Notes: generated by a model not told the origin, from the letters alone. DNA of 38,964 nt from Nocardia wallacei (GCF_029869545.1 NZ_JARWQD010000306.1:1-38964); one strand, 5' to 3'; shown: positions 22,528 to 30,876, counted from the first letter of the stretch. Translations and numbers: made by a program.

Positions 22528-23853
22528 GTGCAGTACGTGATCGGGGTCTTCGGCCTGCTGATATTCCTGTTACTCGCCTGGCTGCCGAGCTTCGACCGGC
22601 GCGCCGCCGCGGGCAAGCTCGGCCGGGTGGCGTTGCTGCTGGTGGTGCAGGTCGCGCTCGGGTTCGTCCTGCTGAAGACCGGGGTGGGCACGACGCTGGT
22701 GCGGGTGATCCGGGACGGCTTCCAGCACATCCTCGACTATGCCGCGCAGGGCACCGAGTTCATCTTCGGCGATCTGGTGCGGGTCGGCGGCGACAGCGGC
22801 CCGGCGTTCCTGTTCTCGGTGCTGATGCCGATCGTGTTCGTGTCGCTGCTGATCGGCATCCTGCAGCACATCGGGCTGCTGCAGCTGATCATCAAGTACC
22901 TCGGCACGGCGCTGTCGTGGGTGAGCGGGTTCGGCAAGGTCGAATCGTTCAATGCGGTCGCCTCGGCCATCCTCGGGCAGTCCGAGGTGTTCATCTCGCT
23001 GCGCGCGATGCTGGAACGGATTCCGCCGCAACGCATGTACACGCTGTGCGCCTCCGCGATGTCGACGGTGTCGGCGTCGATCCTCGGCGCCTACATGCAA
23101 TTGGTCGACGCGAAGTTCGTCATCGCCGCCATCGTGCTCAACCTGGTGGGCGTGTTCGCGGTGACGGCGCTGATCAATCCGTACACGGTCACGGCCGAGG
23201 ACGACGCCGAGCTGCTCGACGCCTCCAAGGTCCCGGCCGGGCCAGCGCCCGCCGACGCGGGCAATGCGGATGTCAGCGGTGGAACGGCCGGGGCGGCCAA
23301 CGGTGGAACCGGCGACCCCGCCAGCGGTAGGACCACCGATACCGACAGCAGCAAGAAGCAGTCGTTCTTCGAAATGCTCACCGACTACATCCTCGTCGGC
23401 TTCAAGGTCGCGTTCACGGTGGCGGCCATGCTCATCGGGTTCATCGCGCTGCTGGCGATGGTGAACGGGATCTTCGCCGCGATCTTCAACGGCACCACCT
23501 TCCAGGACGTGATGGGGCACGTCTTCGCGCCGCTGGCGTGGCTGTCCGGCGTGCCCTGGGACGAGGCGGCCGACGTGGGCCGGTTCATGGGCACGAAGCT
23601 GGTGTCGAACGAGATCGTCGCCATGCAGCAGCTGCGCGAGGAGCACGGGGATCTGTCGGAGCATTCGATGGCGATCGTGTCGACCTATCTGGTGTCGTTC
23701 GCCAACTTCTCCAGCATCGCCATCATCATCGGCGCCGTGCGCAGCCTCAACGAGCGGCAGGGCCTGGTCGCCGCCCGCTACGGCCTGCGCCTGCTCTACG
23801 CCGCCACGCTGGTCAGCTTCCTGTCCGCCACCATCGTCGGCCTACTCACCTGA
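22528..23853 (+). CDS. NupC/CNT-type concentrative nucleoside transporter, 441 aa
   Basis: Integral membrane protein of the concentrative nucleoside transporter family: LLLAWLPSFDRRAAAGKLG at the N-terminus, FSVLMPIVFVSLLIGILQHI, then the core GKVESFNAVASAILGQSEVF and GTKLVSNEIVAMQQL, and SFANFSSIAIIIGAV near the end, all typical CNT motifs. The GTG at 22528 is preferred over GTG 22522 because GGAGG (22518-22522) would overlap the latter and is five bases from the former. An unusual ~50-residue Ala/Gly/Thr/Asp-rich linker (residues ~240-290) sits in a loop between the two transport halves. Substrate is probably a nucleoside; its position after murQ could be chance. Confidence 0.9.
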   Translation: MQYVIGVFGLLIFLLLAWLPSFDRRAAAGKLGRVALLLVVQVALGFVLLKTGVGTTLVRVIRDGFQHILDYAAQGTEFIFGDLVRVGGDSGPAFLFSVLMPIVFVSLLIGILQHIGLLQLIIKYLGTALSWVSGFGKVESFNAVASAILGQSEVFISLRAMLERIPPQRMYTLCASAMSTVSASILGAYMQLVDAKFVIAAIVLNLVGVFAVTALINPYTVTAEDDAELLDASKVPAGPAPADAGNADVSGGTAGAANGGTGDPASGRTTDTDSSKKQSFFEMLTDYILVGFKVAFTVAAMLIGFIALLAMVNGIFAAIFNGTTFQDVMGHVFAPLAWLSGVPWDEAADVGRFMGTKLVSNEIVAMQQLREEHGDLSEHSMAIVSTYLVSFANFSSIAIIIGAVRSLNERQGLVAARYGLRLLYAATLVSFLSATIVGLLT

Positions 23854-23880
23854 TTCCGGCCCATACGCTGATTCCGGCCC
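23850..23880 (+). repeat. Short direct repeat after the NupC-type gene
   Basis: The 13-base sequence CTGATTCCGGCCC occurs at 23850-23862 and again at 23868-23880, overlapping the stop codon of the transporter gene. Probably a slippage duplication; no function is evident. Confidence 0.5.
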
Positions 23881-23931
23881 GGCCCCGTGGAGTAGAAACG
23901 GAGTGGGTGTACACGGGGTTAGGAGGCGGTT

Positions 23932-24744
23932 GTGTGGAAGATCTGTAGTACGTGCGGGGTGGAGCACGAGGCGGACGCCACGATCTGCCGGATCTGCGCG
24001 GACGAACGGCAGTGGGTGCCCGCGGCGGGCCAGCAGTGGACCACGCTGCCGGAGCTCGCGGCCTCCGGCCACGTCGTCCAGGTGCGGGAGCTGGAGCCCG
24101 ACCTGTTCGGCCTGACCACCGAGCCGCGCGTCGGCATCGGCCAGGAGTCGCACCTGATCCGCACGCCCGCGGGCAACGTGCTGTGGGACGTGACCGGCTA
24201 CGTCGACGAGGCCGCGGCGCGGCAGGTGCGCGAACTGGGCGAGGTCGTCGCCATCGTGCCGAGCCATCCGCATCACTACGGCGTCCAGGTCGAGTGGAGC
24301 CGCGCGCTGGGCGGCGTACCCGTCCTGGTCGCGCAGGCCGATATGGAGTGGATCGCGCGCCCCGATCCGGTGATCCGGCCGTGGTCGGGCCGGGTGGACC
24401 TGCTGCCCGGAATCACGCTGCGCCAGTTGGGCGGTCACTTCGCGGGCAGCGCGGTGGCGCACTGGGCGGCGGGCGCGGGCGGGCGCGGCGTGCTGTTCAG
24501 CGCCGACACCATTCAGGCGAATCCGGATCGCCGCACGGTCGCCTTCATGCGCAGCTACCCGAACCGGATTCCGCTGTCACCCGCCGTCGTCGATCGCGTC
24601 ACCAAGGCCGTGGAGGAGTACGAGTTCGACCGCCTCTACGACAATTTCGGCAAGACCGTCGACTCCGACGCCCGCGCCGCGGTCCGCCGCTCGGCCGATC
24701 GCTACATCGCCTGGGTCCGGGGCGATTTCGACCACCTCACCTGA
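23932..24744 (+). CDS. Metallo-beta-lactamase-fold protein with N-terminal zinc ribbon, 270 aa
   Basis: The N-terminus carries a four-cysteine zinc ribbon (C5, C8, C19, C22: ICSTCG ... CRICAD). The rest is an MBL-like alpha/beta fold: NVLWDVTGYVDE, the metal motif IVPSHPHHYGVQ (H112, H114, H115) in place of HxHxDH, GGHFAGSAVAHWA, and LFSADTIQANPD with the metal-bridging Asp. The canonical Asp-His of the motif are replaced by Tyr-Gly, as in a branch of MBL proteins with one metal site. The GTG at 23932 is set by AGGAGG at 23921-23926. The enzyme activity is unknown; the ribbon may hold a protein or nucleic acid partner. Confidence 0.8.
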   Translation: MWKICSTCGVEHEADATICRICADERQWVPAAGQQWTTLPELAASGHVVQVRELEPDLFGLTTEPRVGIGQESHLIRTPAGNVLWDVTGYVDEAAARQVRELGEVVAIVPSHPHHYGVQVEWSRALGGVPVLVAQADMEWIARPDPVIRPWSGRVDLLPGITLRQLGGHFAGSAVAHWAAGAGGRGVLFSADTIQANPDRRTVAFMRSYPNRIPLSPAVVDRVTKAVEEYEFDRLYDNFGKTVDSDARAAVRRSADRYIAWVRGDFDHLT

Positions 24745-24915
24745 GATCGCCCGAACCATCCGGTGATTGGGTGCCGTCACGGCGGACCCCGATCGCCGGT
24801 GGTGAGCGGGAACAAATCCGCTGCGGCGGAATGATTTTCGCAGACAAGTCGGATTACCTTCTCTCGACGGGTCAGCGGCGCCCCGGGTCCTCGCACACCC
24901 GAGAAGGGAGCCGTA

Positions 24916-25137
24916 ATGAGCAAGCAGCCGTGGCCGGAGGCCGAGCCCGAGGCGCGGACGGTGACCGCCCGCAATCGGCTGACCCTCGTCCAGATCCTGC
25001 TGGCGATCGGCGCTCTCGCGGTGGTGGCGGCCGGATGTTTCGCGCTGGTCGCGGGCGCGCTGCCGCAGGACAACCCGTCGGCACCGACGATCGTGCCGCC
25101 CTCGCCGATCACCTGGACCGGCGTGGTGCCGCGGTAG
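24916..25137 (+). CDS. Small single-pass membrane protein, 73 aa
   Basis: One transmembrane segment (LVQILLAIGALAVVAAGCFA, residues ~24-43) with a charged N-terminal side and a Pro-rich outer tail (PSAPTIVPPSPITW). The start ATG 24916 has AAGGGAG upstream. No family is recognised. It lies 33 bases before the fused dehydratase gene on the same strand, so it may be in one operon with it. The 171 bases before it hold no gene and no obvious promoter. Confidence 0.6.
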   Translation: MSKQPWPEAEPEARTVTARNRLTLVQILLAIGALAVVAAGCFALVAGALPQDNPSAPTIVPPSPITWTGVVPR

Positions 25138-25170
25138 GACCGATTCCGAAATTCCGGACCGAGGAGGACT

Positions 25171-26217
25171 ATGGACACTCTCACCCGCGCACCGGCCGAT
25201 CAGGCTCGCCGCCTGGTCGGGCAGCGCTATCGCCAGGCCGACCACTATGAGGTGGGCCGCGAGAAGATCCGCGAATTCGCTCGCGCACTTCAGGATTCGC
25301 ATCCGGCGCACCGCAGCGAGCTGGCCGCCGCGGAGCTCGGATTCGATGCGCTGATCGCCCCGGCGACCTTCGCGACGCTACCGTGGATACGCGCGCAGGA
25401 CGAGGTGTTCAGCACCCAGCTCTACGAGTACGACCTCGGGCAGGTGCTGCAGGCCGATCAGATGCTCGAGTTCGCGCGGCCGCTGGTGGCGGGCGACATC
25501 CTCACCTCGGACGTGTACTTCCAGTCCTTCCGGCAGCTCCGCGATCTCGACCTGCTCACCACGAAGAACGTCCTGTCCGACCGACACGGCGTGCCCGTGC
25601 AGGCCGGGACGACCACCCTGGTGGCCCGCACCGGTGCCGTCCGCTCCGAACTGGCCGACATGGTGGACGGGATCATCATGACCGGCCTGGCCGCCGGCGA
25701 CCGCCGCACGCACCACTCCCCCGACCGGCTGGGCACGCTGCTGCCGGTATCCGGCGATGCGATCACGGTGAACCCGCACCCCCGGCGACCCCATACCGCC
25801 TGCACCACAGGCGATCTCGCACCCGGAGACCAGCTGCCGACCCGCACGGTCCGGCTGACTCGCGGCGATCTGGCCAACTTCACCGGCGTGACCGGCGACG
25901 CCAATCCGATCCACTTCAGCGACGATGTGGCCCGCGCCGCCGGACTGCCCTCGATCGTCGCGCACGGCATGCTCACCATGGGCCTCGGCGCGGCCTACCT
26001 CACCGAATGGCTGGGCGACCCGGCCGCCCTGACCCGCTACGGCGTGCGATTCTCCGGCACGCTGCCCGTCGCGACGGACCGGCCCAGCACCGTCGAATTC
26101 GGCGCCACGGTCAAGACCGTCGATCCCGAACAGGGCATCGCCACGCTGTCGCTCACCGCACACGGCAACGGCACCAAACTCTTCAGCCGCGCCGCCGCCA
26201 CCGTCGCCCTCCGCTGA
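25171..26217 (+). CDS. Fused MaoC-type (3R)-hydroxyacyl dehydratase (HadA/HadB-like), 348 aa
   Basis: Two hot-dog domains in one chain. The N-terminal half (residues ~20-165) is the HadA/FAS1-DH type: VGQRYRQADHYEVGREKIRE and GFDALIAPATFATL. The C-terminal half (~215-348) is the catalytic MaoC type with the hydratase pair in TGDANPIHFSDD (D243, H248) followed by LPSIVAHGMLTMGLGAAYL. In mycobacteria HadA and HadB are separate proteins that dehydrate acyl chains in FAS-II mycolic acid synthesis; here they are fused in order. The ATG at 25171 has GAGGAGG seven bases upstream. It could serve mycolate elongation or another fatty-acid or polyketide route. A strong hairpin follows the gene. Confidence 0.88.
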   Translation: MDTLTRAPADQARRLVGQRYRQADHYEVGREKIREFARALQDSHPAHRSELAAAELGFDALIAPATFATLPWIRAQDEVFSTQLYEYDLGQVLQADQMLEFARPLVAGDILTSDVYFQSFRQLRDLDLLTTKNVLSDRHGVPVQAGTTTLVARTGAVRSELADMVDGIIMTGLAAGDRRTHHSPDRLGTLLPVSGDAITVNPHPRRPHTACTTGDLAPGDQLPTRTVRLTRGDLANFTGVTGDANPIHFSDDVARAAGLPSIVAHGMLTMGLGAAYLTEWLGDPAALTRYGVRFSGTLPVATDRPSTVEFGATVKTVDPEQGIATLSLTAHGNGTKLFSRAAATVALR

Positions 26218-26222
26218 CCGGC

Positions 26223-26262
26223 CACCGCCCGGCGCGCGTCATCGAACGCGTGCCGGGCGGTG
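26223..26262. terminator. Strong bidirectional terminator-like hairpin
   Basis: Arms at 26223-26238 and 26247-26262 pair over 16 positions with one mismatch, around the 8-base loop TCATCGAA. It fills the 52-base gap between two converging genes. There is no T-tract, as is common for actinobacterial terminators. Confidence 0.75.
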
Positions 26263-26269
26263 TCGGTCT

Positions 26270-27559
26270 CTACTCGTCCGGATCGAAGCCGTTCACCCGC
26301 TGCTTGGCGGCGCGGGCGCGGCGGCGCTCGGCGCGCAGCTCGGCCAGCTCCTGCTCCAGCGTCTCGGCGATCCGGAACTGGCCGGTGTCGTAGACGCTGA
26401 GCGGGTCCGGATCCTCGGCGGACGCCTGGCTCTCGGACTTCTTGGGCTTGCTCGCGCCGTTGGCACCGTTGCTGCCGTTGACGTCCTTGGCGTCGTCGAC
26501 CCGCCAGCTCTTGGCCGTGGTGGTGCTCGGCGTCTTCGGGGTCCAGATATCGGGCTCCTCGGCCGGGTCCAGCACGTCGCCGGACGCGGTCGTGGGCTCC
26601 TCCTCGGGCTTCGATTCGGCGGCCCCGGGCAGCGCGGCCTGCGGCACCGGCGGGCGGGTGTCGGGTGCGGCCTGCCGGATGAAGCTGACGAACGTCGGCA
26701 GCGTGCGCCGGATCTGTTCGGCCGGATCGGGCAGCTCGCGCACCTGCTCGGTCGCGCGGGCGATGGCCTGGCCGTAGCGGTGGCTCGCGGCGTTGTGGAT
26801 GAGCAGCGAGACACCGATCATGACCGGCGCCACCGCGTGCACGCCCACCTCGTACCACTCGGCGGAGCGGAGGTAGGGGTAGGTGTTGAGCACGACCGTC
26901 AGCGACAACAGCGCCAGCTCGGCCATGGCGACCTGGCGGCGGCTGTCGAGAATCCCCCACTCGGCGACCTTGTTGGTGCCGACCATGATGATGATCAGGC
27001 AGACGCTGATCATGCCCTCGAGCAGGTAGCTGAACCAGAACAGCGGGTCGGTCGCGCCGCCGGGCGCGATGTTGTGCTGCACGTTGACCGCCGACCACAG
27101 CATGCCCGCCGTCACGACCGCGGCCAGGCCGCGCTGCGACCAGGCCCGGTGACGGTACAGCGAGGCCAGCTTGGCGTGCGGGCTGGACTCGCGGCGCTGG
27201 GCGGCAACGGCCTTGCGGGCCATCAACAGATCTCGCATATCGGCCTTCGCGATCGCCTCTGAGGTCTGCCTTGCGCGGTCGGATGCCGAGGCCGCGGCCT
27301 GAACGTTCTTCCAGCGTTGTTCGCGTTCCTGCTCGCGAATCTTCTCGGCCAGGTCGCGCTCGGCGTGTAGTTCGTCCTCGGACAGCGCATCGGTCAGCGC
27401 CGGGTCGAACTGGTACGCCAAGCGCCCACGGGCCTTCTCGACCCGCTTCGCCAGCTGCGCGACCTCGTCTCCGTTGGGACGTTCGACGGTCAACGGGACC
27501 ACCGCCCGGTGAGTTGCGATGGCCGACAGGTGATCACGAGTGGGAACGGCACACGACAT
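26270..27559 (-). CDS. Unrecognised polytopic membrane protein with long charged ends, ~429 aa
   Basis: The start at ATG 27557-27559 is uncertain, since no ribosome binding site is seen; the frame is open further upstream. Residues ~30-130 are highly charged and probably coiled coil (VAQLAKRVEKARGRL, ERDLAEKIREQEREQRWKN). Four hydrophobic segments follow (LAAVVTAGMLWSAVNV, PLFWFSYLLEGMISVCLIII, VAMAELALLSLTVVLN, VGVHAVAPVMIGVSLLI). The rest is an acidic, low-complexity tail ending in a second coiled coil (ETLEQELAELRAERRRARAA). The layout recalls membrane proteins of actinobacterial conjugative elements (DUF2637/Spd type), but the match is loose and no transfer genes are nearby. Confidence 0.65.
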   Translation of the reverse strand: MSCAVPTRDHLSAIATHRAVVPLTVERPNGDEVAQLAKRVEKARGRLAYQFDPALTDALSEDELHAERDLAEKIREQEREQRWKNVQAAASASDRARQTSEAIAKADMRDLLMARKAVAAQRRESSPHAKLASLYRHRAWSQRGLAAVVTAGMLWSAVNVQHNIAPGGATDPLFWFSYLLEGMISVCLIIIMVGTNKVAEWGILDSRRQVAMAELALLSLTVVLNTYPYLRSAEWYEVGVHAVAPVMIGVSLLIHNAASHRYGQAIARATEQVRELPDPAEQIRRTLPTFVSFIRQAAPDTRPPVPQAALPGAAESKPEEEPTTASGDVLDPAEEPDIWTPKTPSTTTAKSWRVDDAKDVNGSNGANGASKPKKSESQASAEDPDPLSVYDTGQFRIAETLEQELAELRAERRRARAAKQRVNGFDPDE

Positions 27560-27564
27560 TCTTA

Positions 27565-27574
27565 GTCGATCGAC
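27565..27574. promoter_or_regulatory. 10-bp palindrome just before the membrane-protein gene
   Basis: GTCGATCGAC is a perfect palindrome ending six bases before the ATG at 27559. Further up, TACCG/CGGTA arms with a 6-base spacer (27725-27740) form a TetR-style inverted repeat, and CCGGTTACCGG at 27645-27655 is nearly palindromic. The 196-base gap to the next gene holds these and no gene. Confidence 0.3.
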
Positions 27575-27755
27575 CGCCGTCCGCGAAACCACAGATTTGC
27601 CGAAATCCGAGATTCTCCGGCGTGCCGCGCGCGACACGCCGAGGCCGGTTACCGGAGTCGTGTTGTCGAGCAGGACAATTCGTCGGCTTTGTGTCAATGA
27701 TGTAGGTCTGCGCCCCACTGACCATACCGAACGGACGGTACGGCAGACCAGCCCC

Positions 27756-28106
27756 TCAGGCCGCGGCCGCGGCGGTCAGCTGCCGCCGCACACCCTCGAC
27801 GTCGGCGACGTCGACGACCAGCCGGGTGAAATCCGATCCGCTCAGATCGATCTGGACCGCGCGGCCGTCGAACAGCGTGTCCCAGAACTCCTTCCGCCCC
27901 TTGCCCCGGAACGTGCCCGCGGCGATCACGCCGGGGAAGAAGGTGCCCGGCGCCCGCACCCACGGCGGCCGGCTGTCCACCGCCGCCGGGCCGACCGCGG
28001 TGACGTCGGACAGGTCGAAGCTGAACTGCTCGCGCAGACCCAGGAATCGGTGGGCGCCGAGCACATGGACCGTCACGGTCGTTCCTGTGACCTCGATGTC
28101 GACCAT
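27756..28106 (-). CDS. Bacterial PH-like domain protein, 116 aa
   Basis: All-beta small protein. The sequence follows a known small-protein pattern: VTVHVLGAHRFLGLREQFSF (first strands), then DVTAVGPAAVDSRPPWVRAP and GTFFPGVIAAGTFRGKGRKE, then FWDTLFDGRAVQIDL and a closing helix VEGVRRQLTAAAAA. Homologous proteins in Bacillus and actinomycetes are annotated as hypothetical or PH-domain-like; no enzyme activity is known. The ATG at 28106 is preceded by GAGGTAGG. It is divergent from the M28 peptidase gene across 121 bases. Confidence 0.7.
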   Translation of the reverse strand: MVDIEVTGTTVTVHVLGAHRFLGLREQFSFDLSDVTAVGPAAVDSRPPWVRAPGTFFPGVIAAGTFRGKGRKEFWDTLFDGRAVQIDLSGSDFTRLVVDVADVEGVRRQLTAAAAA

Positions 28107-28173
28107 CGCGCACCTACCTCTCGCCGGGGGTCGTGTTCCTCCTGTTCCAGCATGGACAGCGCTGCTGACCGGA

Positions 28174-28202
28174 GTCTGAGGTCTTCCTATGAGTTTTCTC
28201 AG
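28174..28202. promoter_or_regulatory. Inverted repeat in the PH-like/M28 divergent region
   Basis: TCTGAG (28174-28179) and CTCAGA (28197-28202) are perfect 6-bp arms with a 17-base, AT-rich centre, 26 bases before the peptidase ATG. Candidate operator or promoter-overlapping site; weak evidence. Confidence 0.3.
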
Positions 28203-28227
28203 ATTCTCCCGGCATTAGGATCGGCCC

Positions 28228-30468
28228 ATGCGGGTGGGACGACGGCTCTCGGGCTTGCTGGCGTTCGCGGTGCTGCTGGCCGTGGTCGTCGCGACGGCGT
28301 GGGAGCAGCCGCACGGGCATCGCGCGGCCTCCGCGCCCGCCGACGTGTTCAGCGCCGGGCGGGCGTTCGACACGGTCGAGGCGATCGCCTCCAGGCCGCA
28401 CCCGGTGGGCACCGCCGAACACGACCGCGTCCGGGACCATCTCGTCGACCGGCTGCGAAACCTGGGCCTGGACACCGAAATTCAGAGCGGTATCGGGCGG
28501 TACCCCGCGGCCATCGAGCGCGACGTGCTCGGCATGGCCCGGGTCGACAACATCGTCGCCCGGCTGCCGGGCACCGATCCCACCGGCACGGTTTACCTGA
28601 CGGCACACTACGATTCGGTGCCGCCCGCGCCCGGCGCGAACGACGACGGCGTGGGCGTCGCGACGGTGCTGGAGTCGGTGCGCGCGCTGCGCGAGGCCCG
28701 CACCGCGCTGCGCAACGATCTGGTCGTGCTGCTGACCGACGCCGAGGAGGTCGGCCTGCTGGGCGCGGAGGCGTTCGTGGCCGCCGGTCGGGTCGATCCG
28801 CGCGGCGGGGTGGTGGTGAACCACGAGGCCCGGGGCGCGGGCGGCCCGGTCATGCTGTGGCGGATCACCCACCCCGACGGCGGCCTGATCCGCGAGGTGG
28901 CCGATATCCCGTTCCCGAACACCGACTCGTTCTCGACGTCGCTGGCCGGTGGGCAGACCTCCAGCAACACCGATTTCGCCGCCTTCGAACCGGCCGGGCT
29001 GCACACCCTGGACTGGGCCTACGCCGGTCGGAACGCCTACTACCACAACCCGTTCGACGATCCGGCCCACGTCGACCTCGCCACCCTGCAGCAGATGGGC
29101 GACAACACCCTCGCGCAGGCCCGGGCGTTCGGCAACCGGGACCTGACCGACGCGGACGACGGGAATCGGGCGTACTTCTCGCTGCCGTTCGGGGTGCTGA
29201 TCGTGCTGCCGCTGTGGGTGATCATCGTGCTCGCGGTGGCGGCGCTGCTCGGCGCGGGCTGGGTGGTGCGGCAGGTGCGGCACAGCGGCGAGGCATCGCT
29301 CCGCGGCGTACTCGGTGCCGCCGCAACGGCATTGGTGGCCGTGCCGCTGGCGATGGGCGCGACCTACGGGCTGTGGGAGGCGCTGCGGGCGATCCGGCCG
29401 GAGTACCGGCCGCTGTTCGTCGACCCGTACCGGCCCGAGTTCTATTACGCGGCGGTGCTCGTGCTGTGCGTCGCGGTCCTCACCGCTTGGTATGCGCTCG
29501 CGCGGCGCCTGTTCGGGCCCACCGCCGCCGCGGCCGGGCTGCTGTGCTGCGTGGCCGTGCTGGGCGCGGGCGTCACCGCGATCGCCCCGGCGGCCGCGGA
29601 GATCCTGGTCGTGCCCGCGATCGCGGCGGTCGCGGGGGTTTCGCTGACCTTCGTCGTGCCCGGCGCGTGGCGGCTGCCGGTGCTGACCGTCTTCCTGCTT
29701 CCGGCGGCGGTGTTCCTGGGCGGCATCGCCTGGTCGGGACTGCAGGCCGGAATCACCGGGGCGCCGTTCCTGGTGGCCCCGGCCGTGGTGCTGTTCGGCG
29801 GGCTGCTCCTGCTGACGCTCACGCATGCGTGGCCGGTGCGCCGCGCGGCATGGCTCCCCGCGGCCACCGTACTGGTCACCGTCGCGCTGGCGGCCGCGGG
29901 CCTGGCCGTCGACCGGGTCGACGACCGGCATCCGCTGATGTCCCAGCTGGCCTATGCCCTCGACGCCGACAGCAATGCGGCACAGTGGGTTTCACAGCAG
30001 GAACCCGATCGCTGGACGCGGGGGTTCGTCGAGGCGAGGTCGCTGCCCGAACCGTACGCGGCGCTGTATCCGGCCGCGGTGGCCGGTGGTCCCGCACCGG
30101 CGGCGGCACTGTCGGCACCGACGGCCGAGATCCTGTCCGACAGCACCGATTCGGGCCATCGCACCGTGCATCTGCGGCTGCGGTCCACCCGCGGCGCCAC
30201 CGCCCTCGCGCTGCGCTACGACACCCCGGTCCATACCTTGCGCGTGGCGGGGCGCGAACTCACGCCGGTGCCGAATCGGGGCTTCCGCCTGGAGGCGCCC
30301 CCGCCGGAAGGCATCGACGTGGAGCTGACCGCCCCGGCCGGGCCCCTGCCGCTGCGCGTGGTCGACTACAGCTGGCTGCCCGGCTCCGGGCTCGCCGATC
30401 CCCCGGCGGACATCTTCTACCGTCAGGACAGCACGGCCGCGGTGTTCACCACGGTGAAGGGATTGTGA
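28228..30468 (+). CDS. M28-family zinc metallopeptidase with multi-pass membrane domain, 746 aa
   Basis: An N-terminal signal anchor (LLAFAVLLAVVVATAW) is followed by an M28 aminopeptidase domain (residues ~45-295). The two-zinc ligands are in order: H127 in TAHYDS, D139/D140 in GANDDG, E173/E174 in TDAEEVG, E200 in NHEARG and H273 in YYHNPFDD. About eight transmembrane segments (residues ~310-570) and a C-terminal extracytoplasmic beta-rich domain (VHLRLRSTRGATALALRYD) follow. This is the architecture of eukaryotic ER metallopeptidase 1/vacuolar Pff1-type proteins and their bacterial relatives. The ATG at 28228 has only AGGA upstream. Its stop lies six bases from the stop of the next, opposite gene. 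Confidence 0.88.
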   Translation: MRVGRRLSGLLAFAVLLAVVVATAWEQPHGHRAASAPADVFSAGRAFDTVEAIASRPHPVGTAEHDRVRDHLVDRLRNLGLDTEIQSGIGRYPAAIERDVLGMARVDNIVARLPGTDPTGTVYLTAHYDSVPPAPGANDDGVGVATVLESVRALREARTALRNDLVVLLTDAEEVGLLGAEAFVAAGRVDPRGGVVVNHEARGAGGPVMLWRITHPDGGLIREVADIPFPNTDSFSTSLAGGQTSSNTDFAAFEPAGLHTLDWAYAGRNAYYHNPFDDPAHVDLATLQQMGDNTLAQARAFGNRDLTDADDGNRAYFSLPFGVLIVLPLWVIIVLAVAALLGAGWVVRQVRHSGEASLRGVLGAAATALVAVPLAMGATYGLWEALRAIRPEYRPLFVDPYRPEFYYAAVLVLCVAVLTAWYALARRLFGPTAAAAGLLCCVAVLGAGVTAIAPAAAEILVVPAIAAVAGVSLTFVVPGAWRLPVLTVFLLPAAVFLGGIAWSGLQAGITGAPFLVAPAVVLFGGLLLLTLTHAWPVRRAAWLPAATVLVTVALAAAGLAVDRVDDRHPLMSQLAYALDADSNAAQWVSQQEPDRWTRGFVEARSLPEPYAALYPAAVAGGPAPAAALSAPTAEILSDSTDSGHRTVHLRLRSTRGATALALRYDTPVHTLRVAGRELTPVPNRGFRLEAPPPEGIDVELTAPAGPLPLRVVDYSWLPGSGLADPPADIFYRQDSTAAVFTTVKGL

Positions 30469-30474
30469 ACCGGC

Positions 30475-30876
30475 TCAGCGGTAGATCGGGGTCCGCCGCC
30501 ACGCCGTCACCGGCTGCAGGTAGCCGTTGCGGCTGAGCCACTGCACGCTGTCGGTGAGATCGTCCTCGGGAATCCCGGTGTCCTGCACCAATTCATCGAT
30601 GGTGCTGGCGCCACCGGCCTCCTTCACCTGGTTCAGCACGTACAGATCGAATTCGGAGAGCTGATGATGGGATCCGAGCACATAGGCCGCGCCGACGGTG
30701 AGCTGCCACGCGGTGACGCCGACGATGTAGCGATGTCTCTTCAGCCACGCCAGGGCGTCCTCGATCTCGTAGGCGGACGCGTCGAGCAGTTCCGCCAATT
30801 CGTCCGCGGTGCGAGCCGCCGGGCTGTCGGACAACACTTCGAGAGTATCGGCCTGGGCAGGGGTGAGTTCAGTCAT
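30475..30876 (-). CDS. Tandem winged-helix DNA-binding-like protein, 133 aa
   Basis: Two similar halves, each a winged-helix-like unit: residues ~10-57 ending in WLKRHRYIVGVTAW and ~78-126 ending in WLSRNGYLQPVTAW. In both, a D-E-L helix pair (TADELAELLDAS; TIDELVQDTGIP) precedes the wing, so the protein arose by internal duplication. It might bind DNA as a pseudo-dimer or act as an adaptor. The start is ATG 30874-30876, with GAGGA unusually close to it. It is the only gene on its transcript and I do not know its target. Confidence 0.65.
   Translation of the reverse strand: MTELTPAQADTLEVLSDSPAARTADELAELLDASAYEIEDALAWLKRHRYIVGVTAWQLTVGAAYVLGSHHQLSEFDLYVLNQVKEAGGASTIDELVQDTGIPEDDLTDSVQWLSRNGYLQPVTAWRRTPIYR

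Noticed and set aside
26270..27559. Calling the membrane protein a conjugative transfer (Spd) protein
   Set aside because: The resemblance is only in general layout, and no relaxase, TraB or integrase genes are in the window.
27534..27725. Small minus-strand frame of 63 codons before the membrane-protein gene
   Set aside because: No ribosome binding site, no domain, and its composition does not look coding; it lies over the likely regulatory region.
27540..30536. Very long plus-strand open frame of almost 1000 codons
   Set aside because: It covers the M28 gene in another frame and is dominated by Arg, Gly and Ala; the M28 frame carries all the zinc motifs.
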